Assembly: GCF_003951315.1 (NCBI RefSeq)
Contig: NZ_QLJH01000040.1
Span: 1 to 28,660 of the forward strand
Length of the DNA stretch: 28,660 nt
Source of the DNA: Sphingomonas sp. S-NIH.Pt15_0812
Lineage (GTDB): Bacteria > Pseudomonadota > Alphaproteobacteria > Sphingomonadales > Sphingomonadaceae
Direction of reading: 5' to 3'
Under the pieces are notes generated by a model that searched no databases, was not told the DNA's origin, and saw nothing but the letters and a program-made list of their open reading frames with translations. The position numbers were made by a program, and so were the translations under genes. This document shows positions 24,988-28,660 of the stretch, piece by piece. The stretch's first letter is position 1; each line of letters starts with the position of its first letter.

Positions 24988-27249
24988 TCATCGCAGCACC
25001 AGTGAGACGAAGCCGGCGGTGTCCTGCGCGCCGGCGACGTGGCCGGCATCGAAGGCGTGGGCGACGCCGAGCCGCAGCGACGAGGTCGGTGACAGCGCGG
25101 CCGACCAGTCGAGTTCGACATCCATCTCGCGCGCAGTCGGGGTCAGGTCGACACTGGTCAGGCGGGTGGTGAGCATGCCGGTCATCAGGTCATAGGCGAC
25201 CGGCGCCTCGACGACCGCACGGGCGCGTTCGAGCCGCAGCGGTGATGACAGTCCGAATGTGACGGTGCCGCCGCCAAGGCGATGTGCAGCATCGAGCGCA
25301 AAGGCAGTGCCGGTCATCGGCTCGGTAAAGCGCAGCAGGTCCGATCCGCCATTGACCCGGGTAGTGGCGACCGTGGCCCGTGCCGATAGCCGGACGCCAG
25401 CAACGCTGCGACTGGTGGTCAGAGTGGCCAGCGTCGTCCGGCTGCCTGAGAGGGCAAAGCCGGCAGGACCGCGCAGACCCAGCACCTGCCCGCGTTCACT
25501 TAGGTCGGACAGTTCGACGCCAAGCCCCAGCGGCGTGGCGAAGGTGACACTGCGCAGAGCCGAGCGGCCGTCGCGCGATGCGCCGGACGCAAAGCCTGCC
25601 GACCAGCCGTCTCCGCTCCACAACGATGACGTGCCGACCGACGCGGCGACGACGCCGCGCAAGGCGGAACCGGCGATCCCTGCGCCTTGCCCGACCGCAA
25701 CGTTGGCGCTGACGCTGACGGTCTGTCCGGCCGCCGGTGAGAAGGCGAAGGTGGCCGGGCGGCTGGACCGCGCCGCGGCCCATGGTCCGGTGGCAGCGGA
25801 GGTGAAGCCCAATTTCACGTCGCTGGCCATGGTGGCCAGCCACGGCGGGTCCATCGTCCCGAGCATCGCACCCGCCAGCAACCCGGATCTCTGGCTGCGT
25901 GGTCCGGCGCTGCCAGTCATGGTGAAGTCACGGCCATAGCGGTCGGTGACCGTCATGCGGGTGACCGCATCGGCTAGTTGGCCACCGCCACCGAACGGAC
26001 CCGACAGACTGAGCGAGGAATAGCGCGCCAGTACCATATCAGCTGCCGCAAAGGCGCTGCTGGGGGCCTGTGCCTTCATCGCCGCTTCAATGTTCAGCAG
26101 CCCGGCCCCGTAGATCTGATCGGCGCCCTTGTCGCCGAGGTCGGTCGCCGTATCGAGCAGGATGCGCGCAATCGCCTTGCCGCCGAGCTGCGGCCAGTAT
26201 TGCTTGAGAAGTGCCGCCGCCCCGGCAATGGCGGGAGCCGCGAAACTGTTGCCGGTGACCGTGGTCAATTGCCCGTCCTTGCCGACGACGCTGACGTCCA
26301 CCGCCACCACCGCCAGCGTGCGGTCGGCAAGCTCGCCGGGAAGACCGTTGCCACTCGGCGGGCGCAGCGAGCCGTCGACACGGATGCCGAACAGGAAGTT
26401 GTCCCTGTTCTCCCAATTGTCGCCAACGAGGTTGCGGGTGATGGTGCCGGGTGCCGCGCTCTTGTCGTCAACGAAGTTGGAGACGGACTGGACCAGCAGC
26501 CGGTCGGCTTTGACGACCCCGTCCATGGCGGCACGCTGCTCGGCTGCGGTCTGACCGCCTGCCTCGCCGTTCAGGCTGAGCGACACGACGAACGCGCCTT
26601 TCTCGACCGCATAGCTGATGGCGGGTGCGATGTTCGACGGATTGGCGCCATCGGCTTCCTTGATCACGGAGGTGGCGGTGACATTCTCGAGATCGGGCGC
26701 GGCGATCTTGAGGGCGAGCAGCGTCGCATCATAGGCGACGCCGTGCATGCCGTTCCCGTTCCTGGCGGCTAGCGCGACCGAGGCGACTTCGGTGCCATGA
26801 CCTTGCCTATCGTCGAGTGGAAAGGTCACCGTCTCGGGCGCGCAGGTGGCGCAGCGGGCGATCTTATTCTCGAACGCTTTGCTGTCGGGCGAGATACGGC
26901 CGGCGAACTCGGCGCTGCTGGTGGCGATGCCAGTGTCGATGACCGCGATGGTCACGCCCTTGCCGGTGATGCCCTTGTCATAGGCATAGGCGCTCTTCGC
27001 GCCGACCACCGCAGCCGACGCCTTATATTCTGCGCTATCGGCCGTGCTGGGCGGCGGGGTCGGTGTGGGAGACGGGGTCGATGTAGGGGGCGGCGTTGGC
27101 GTCGGCGTGGGTGAGGGCGTCGGGATTGACCCGGACGAAGCAACGCCGCCTCCGCCTCCGCCGCCACAGGCGGCAAGCAGCATCGCTGCCGAGATCACCG
27201 ATGATGTTTGAAACGCCTTCCGCCACTGGCGGCTCAGTCCCGCAACCAT
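24988..27249 (-). CDS. Subtilisin-type (S8) surface lipoprotein protease, autotransporter-like
   Basis: A 753-aa protease. The signal peptide carries a lipobox LLAAC (Cys28), followed by a poly-glycine run and a Pro/Thr/Ser-rich spacer (about 41-68). The peptidase domain has catalytic Asp105 (AVIDTGI), His151 (GHGTEVAS) and Ser335 (GNSFAAPAIAG). The C-terminal ~350 residues are Gly/Ala/Ser-rich with alternating beta patterns, like an autotransporter barrel. They end in SLVLR, not the aromatic terminus usual for outer-membrane barrels. NalP and SphB1 are known lipidated subtilisin autotransporters with this order. The ATG at 27249 (GGGGG five nt upstream) is preferred over the ATG at 27297, which lies inside a hairpin stem. 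It is followed by the lipoprotein gene and preceded by a long structured leader. Confidence 0.85.
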   Translation of the reverse strand: MVAGLSRQWRKAFQTSSVISAAMLLAACGGGGGGGVASSGSIPTPSPTPTPTPPPTSTPSPTPTPPPSTADSAEYKASAAVVGAKSAYAYDKGITGKGVTIAVIDTGIATSSAEFAGRISPDSKAFENKIARCATCAPETVTFPLDDRQGHGTEVASVALAARNGNGMHGVAYDATLLALKIAAPDLENVTATSVIKEADGANPSNIAPAISYAVEKGAFVVSLSLNGEAGGQTAAEQRAAMDGVVKADRLLVQSVSNFVDDKSAAPGTITRNLVGDNWENRDNFLFGIRVDGSLRPPSGNGLPGELADRTLAVVAVDVSVVGKDGQLTTVTGNSFAAPAIAGAAALLKQYWPQLGGKAIARILLDTATDLGDKGADQIYGAGLLNIEAAMKAQAPSSAFAAADMVLARYSSLSLSGPFGGGGQLADAVTRMTVTDRYGRDFTMTGSAGPRSQRSGLLAGAMLGTMDPPWLATMASDVKLGFTSAATGPWAAARSSRPATFAFSPAAGQTVSVSANVAVGQGAGIAGSALRGVVAASVGTSSLWSGDGWSAGFASGASRDGRSALRSVTFATPLGLGVELSDLSERGQVLGLRGPAGFALSGSRTTLATLTTSRSVAGVRLSARATVATTRVNGGSDLLRFTEPMTGTAFALDAAHRLGGGTVTFGLSSPLRLERARAVVEAPVAYDLMTGMLTTRLTSVDLTPTAREMDVELDWSAALSPTSSLRLGVAHAFDAGHVAGAQDTAGFVSLVLR

Positions 27250-27292
27250 ACGCACCCCCGTATTGGGCGATGCATCGGCTTCCCCAGCCGGC

Positions 27293-27320
27293 GGCATCGC
27301 CCCGTGAACGAGGCGATGCC
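27293..27320 (-). promoter_or_regulatory. Leader hairpin containing the alternative protease start
   Basis: A 9-bp perfect stem (GGCATCGCC arm, 27293-27301 with 27312-27320) with a 10-nt loop, in the protease 5' leader. The in-frame ATG at 27297 lies within the stem, so it should be poorly accessible and the ATG at 27249 favoured. It may be part of a larger leader fold. Confidence 0.4.
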
Positions 27321-27339
27321 GGCCCGAAAGCCGGAAGTT

Positions 27340-27463
27340 GATAACTCGCTTCTAGACGAGCGCGCACGCCTTTAGGCCCCCGAAGGAGCCCTGGACATAC
27401 GCGTGCGCCTCCCGGCCGAAACTGGTTCGGGCCGGGCATTCGGCTACTAGAAGCGAGGTTATC
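27340..27463 (-). promoter_or_regulatory. Three-way-junction-like structured RNA element in protease leader
   Basis: On the minus strand, outer stem P1 (27463-27447 with 27355-27340, one bulged base, TCGCTTCTAG core) encloses two branches. P2 (27436-27426 with 27420-27411) is a GC stem with one bulge and a five-base loop. P3 (27408-27401 with 27369-27362, 8 bp) carries an apical GGCTCC-TTCG-GGGGCC hairpin, i.e. a UUCG tetraloop closed by C-G. The minus strand folds better than the plus strand, because a G-U pair and the UUCG loop become an A/C mismatch and a CGAA loop on the other side. It ends 91 nt before the protease ATG. The architecture resembles a cis-regulatory or independent structured RNA; no known class was recognised. 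Confidence 0.45.
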
Positions 27464-27621
27464 ACGCCTCGGTCCGCCTGCTGGCGAACGGCACTAGTGT
27501 AGGCGCAACCCGTTAACGAACCAAGTCCCGCCGTGCAGGAACGACGTTCGGCTTGCTGCAACATGCGGCAAGCCGGAAGGCCTCCGAGGGCGCAATCCGA
27601 CGTATTTCGAGACGCTTACCG

Positions 27622-27648
27622 TCTCCGGCAGCGACAATCTGCTGGAGA
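27622..27648 (+). promoter_or_regulatory. Hairpin burying the ribosome binding site of the 90-aa gene
   Basis: TCTCCGGCAG (27622-27631) pairs with CTGCTGGAGA (27639-27648) over ten positions with one G-U pair, around the seven-base loop CGACAAT. The only Shine-Dalgarno for the ATG at 27656 is GGAG at 27644-27647, in the 3' arm. Translation would need this stem to open, by temperature, a protein, a small RNA or coupling to an upstream process. Confidence 0.55.
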
Positions 27649-27655
27649 AAAGAAA

Positions 27656-27928
27656 ATGAAGCGACGCCGCTTGCCGACCGTGTTCCGCCTGAGTGCCGTC
27701 TTCCTGCTGGCCACCCTGATCGCCGGACACTGGTGGCAGCGCCAGCCTGCCGGCACCATCACCGACTGGGTGCCGGCCATGGCCAAGGTGTATTGCCCAG
27801 CCGCCGCGTTCCATCGCTCCGGCACCATCGCCGGCAGCGCGCGGACACTCGATAGCTGGGGCTATGCCGTGATCGGCAACGCTGTCTTTCGCGATGGCCG
27901 CGACCGCTGCCGCGTGGAGAGGGGATGA
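27656..27928 (+). CDS. Small membrane-anchored or secreted protein (90 aa), unknown
   Basis: Begins with five charged/basic residues (MKRRR), then a hydrophobic segment (FRLSAVFLLATLIAGHW, about 10-26). The short C-terminal domain contains two cysteines (VYCPAAAF and RDRCRVERG) that could form a disulfide outside the cytoplasm. No family was recognised. The ATG at 27656 is chosen because GGAG lies 8 nt upstream and the hydrophobic segment then sits at the N-terminus. The open frame extending upstream to 27533 crosses the hairpins. Residue order suggests a periplasmic or inner-membrane protein, possibly linked to the adjacent 142-aa gene 99 nt downstream. Confidence 0.68.
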   Translation: MKRRRLPTVFRLSAVFLLATLIAGHWWQRQPAGTITDWVPAMAKVYCPAAAFHRSGTIAGSARTLDSWGYAVIGNAVFRDGRDRCRVERG

Positions 27929-27982
27929 TCGGCCGGGGCCGAGCGAAGCCCTGATGAGAAATGAAAATCGAAGGGGCCTGAT

Positions 27983-28000
27983 CCGGACCAGCCGGTCCGG
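27983..28000 (+). other. Hairpin between the 90-aa and 142-aa genes
   Basis: A seven-bp perfect GC stem (27983-27989 with 27994-28000, CCGGACC arm) with a four-base loop and no U tract, 27 nt before the next start. It may be a processing or weak termination site. Confidence 0.3.
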
Positions 28001-28027
28001 GGATCACGCTGTTGCGCAGGTACCCCC

Positions 28028-28456
28028 ATGCATTCGACTCTCCATGACACGCTGCCGACCACCTCGGTCGCGCTCCTCAACTATGTTCTGACCGCACTCG
28101 CTCCGGACGAGCCGTACCCCTACGCGGGCAACACCGGCCTGCCGGGGGGCGTGGAGTCGCTCGAGAACAACCTCATCGTCGTGGCGACCCCGGTCGCCGA
28201 GCGTCTCTATGACGAGGCGGTGATGCGCTGTGCCGCGACCCGCAAGCGCGACGTGGTGCTGGTGCGGCATGGATTCCACCCCGAAATCCTCGAACCGGTG
28301 CGGGCGGATGTCGCGCTGCACTCGGTCACCGGACCGATCCTGGTGCCGGACCTAAGCTTCTACCGCGATGCCGATGGCGGCCTGCACCTCGTGCCGGCGC
28401 GTCCGGACCTCTTCGTCGGGATCACCCGGCACGGGTTGGAGGTGTCGATGCCCTGA
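28028..28456 (+). CDS. Island protein of unknown function (142 aa), 3' end at an IS boundary
   Basis: Not recognised. It is a soluble alpha/beta-like protein with a ALLNYVLTAL helix and the segments RKRDVVLVRHGFHPEI and HSVTGPILVPDLSFY. Weak AGG eight nt before the ATG fits the start. Its stop codon TGA (28454-28456) is exactly the first three bases of what looks like the terminal inverted repeat of the adjacent IS3-family element. The native C-terminus may therefore have been cut, with the IS supplying the stop. The original reading frame beyond residue 142 is unknown. Confidence 0.68.
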   Translation: MHSTLHDTLPTTSVALLNYVLTALAPDEPYPYAGNTGLPGGVESLENNLIVVATPVAERLYDEAVMRCAATRKRDVVLVRHGFHPEILEPVRADVALHSVTGPILVPDLSFYRDADGGLHLVPARPDLFVGITRHGLEVSMP

Positions 28457-28487
28457 GCAGCCCCCATCGGGTGGTCCGGGTTATTAG

Positions 28488-28660
28488 TTAGTGCATTGTC
28501 GTCTCCGCCGCCATTGCCGGTCGTAGGTGGAGCGAAGCGGAACCGGAGGCCGGCAATGGCGGTGTCGCCGCTTGTGGTGCGGGCGGCCGGTAGCCCAGGC
28601 TGCTGTGCGGCCGGACGGTGTTGTAGTGACGGCGCCACGCCTCGATCAGTACCCTTGCTT
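28488..28660 (-). CDS. IS3-family transposase OrfB, C-terminal fragment
   Basis: The last 56 codons and stop of the integrase-type (rve, DDE) transposase. The translated end contains the near-universal IS3 signature YNTVRPHSSLGYRPPAPQA. The catalytic acidic residues lie upstream, beyond the window. The frame is intact to the stop, so this copy need not be dead. Part of the coding 3' end forms a 13-bp inverted repeat. Confidence 0.85.
   Translation of the reverse strand, partial: ARVLIEAWRRHYNTVRPHSSLGYRPPAPQAATPPLPASGSASLHLRPAMAAETTMH
28508..28562. repeat. 13-bp inverted repeat inside the IS end
   Basis: CCGCCATTGCCGG (28508-28520) is repeated exactly in inverted orientation at 28550-28562, with a 29-nt spacer, within the transposase 3' end. 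It could form a hairpin protecting the transposase gene from outside transcription. Confidence 0.7.

Larger units (their letters stand above)
27250..27655. other. Divergent intergenic region with several stem-loops
   Basis: A 406-nt region between the leftward protease and the rightward 90-aa gene. From left to right it holds a 9-bp stem (27293-27301 with 27312-27320), a small CCGGC/GCCGG stem (about 27319-27334), the three-way-junction-like element (27340-27463), an 8-bp stem (27549-27556 with 27568-27575) and the ribosome-site hairpin (27622-27648). A 70-codon open frame on the minus strand (27352-27564) runs through the large structure and is not considered a gene. Confidence 0.55.
28454..28660 (-). 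mobile_element. IS3-family insertion sequence, 3' end (partial)
   Basis: The right part of the window is the transposase 3' end of an IS3-family element, reading leftward. The sequence starting TGAGCAGCCCCCATCGGG at 28454 has the TG start and GCCCC-rich look of IS3-family terminal repeats and lies 32 nt past the transposase stop. The other end and any target duplication lie outside the window. Confidence 0.7.

Noticed and set aside
27352..27564. 70-codon minus-strand open frame
   Set aside because: It coincides with the stem-loop element, and its sequence is better explained by RNA pairing than by coding constraint. Conservation of the peptide in relatives would reopen the case.

Overview
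The window is GC-rich, densely coded alphaproteobacterial DNA. It is most likely from a sphingomonad (Sphingomonas/Sphingobium type). The evidence is a TonB receptor / SapC / cupin-like / tryptophan-halogenase-like cluster, a GTG-started M1 peptidase and a tRNA-Pro that encodes its CCA end. All calls come from reading the sequence; no database was searched.

Region 1 (1-3172) is chromosomal housekeeping: the 5' part of an exported M1-type zinc aminopeptidase (runs off the left edge), a divergent small metallophosphoesterase, an HNH-like protein and a small unknown protein. Region 2 (3221-14366) is a carbohydrate-utilisation locus. Leftward from a shared control region at about 10.7-10.86 kb runs a 1015-aa TonB-dependent receptor. 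After an intrinsic terminator come four overlapping genes: sapC-like, JmjC/cupin-like, tryptophan-halogenase-like and a LacI-family regulator. Rightward run a secreted GH3 beta-glucosidase-type enzyme and an MFS transporter. Two LacI-type palindromes lie between the divergent arms, so import, hydrolysis, uptake and the local repressor look like one regulon. Region 3 (14429-16219) holds a YdcF/DUF218 protein and a membrane diguanylate cyclase.

Region 4 begins at tRNA-Pro(TGG), 16583-16659, followed at once by a 664-aa tyrosine recombinase. This is the usual left edge of an integrated island, and everything to the right looks accessory. There is an AT-richer gene-free stretch (18.74-19.54 kb), then unrecognised genes of 339, 187 and 394 aa. 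A GC-rich block of inverted repeats (22.45-22.95 kb) precedes a translationally coupled pair of 168 and 208 aa; the second has a MobA/MobL-like histidine motif. Next come a lipoprotein and a subtilisin-type surface lipoprotein protease, with a strikingly structured leader region. A 90-aa membrane-anchored or secreted protein follows, whose ribosome binding site is buried in a hairpin, then a 142-aa unknown. The window ends inside the 3' end of an IS3-family element that abuts the last gene exactly at its stop codon. The right end of the island is not in the window.

The most promising undescribed items are the three-way-junction-like RNA structure at 27340-27463, the ribosome-site hairpin at 27622-27648, and the possible minimal mobilisation module at 22.5-24.1 kb.
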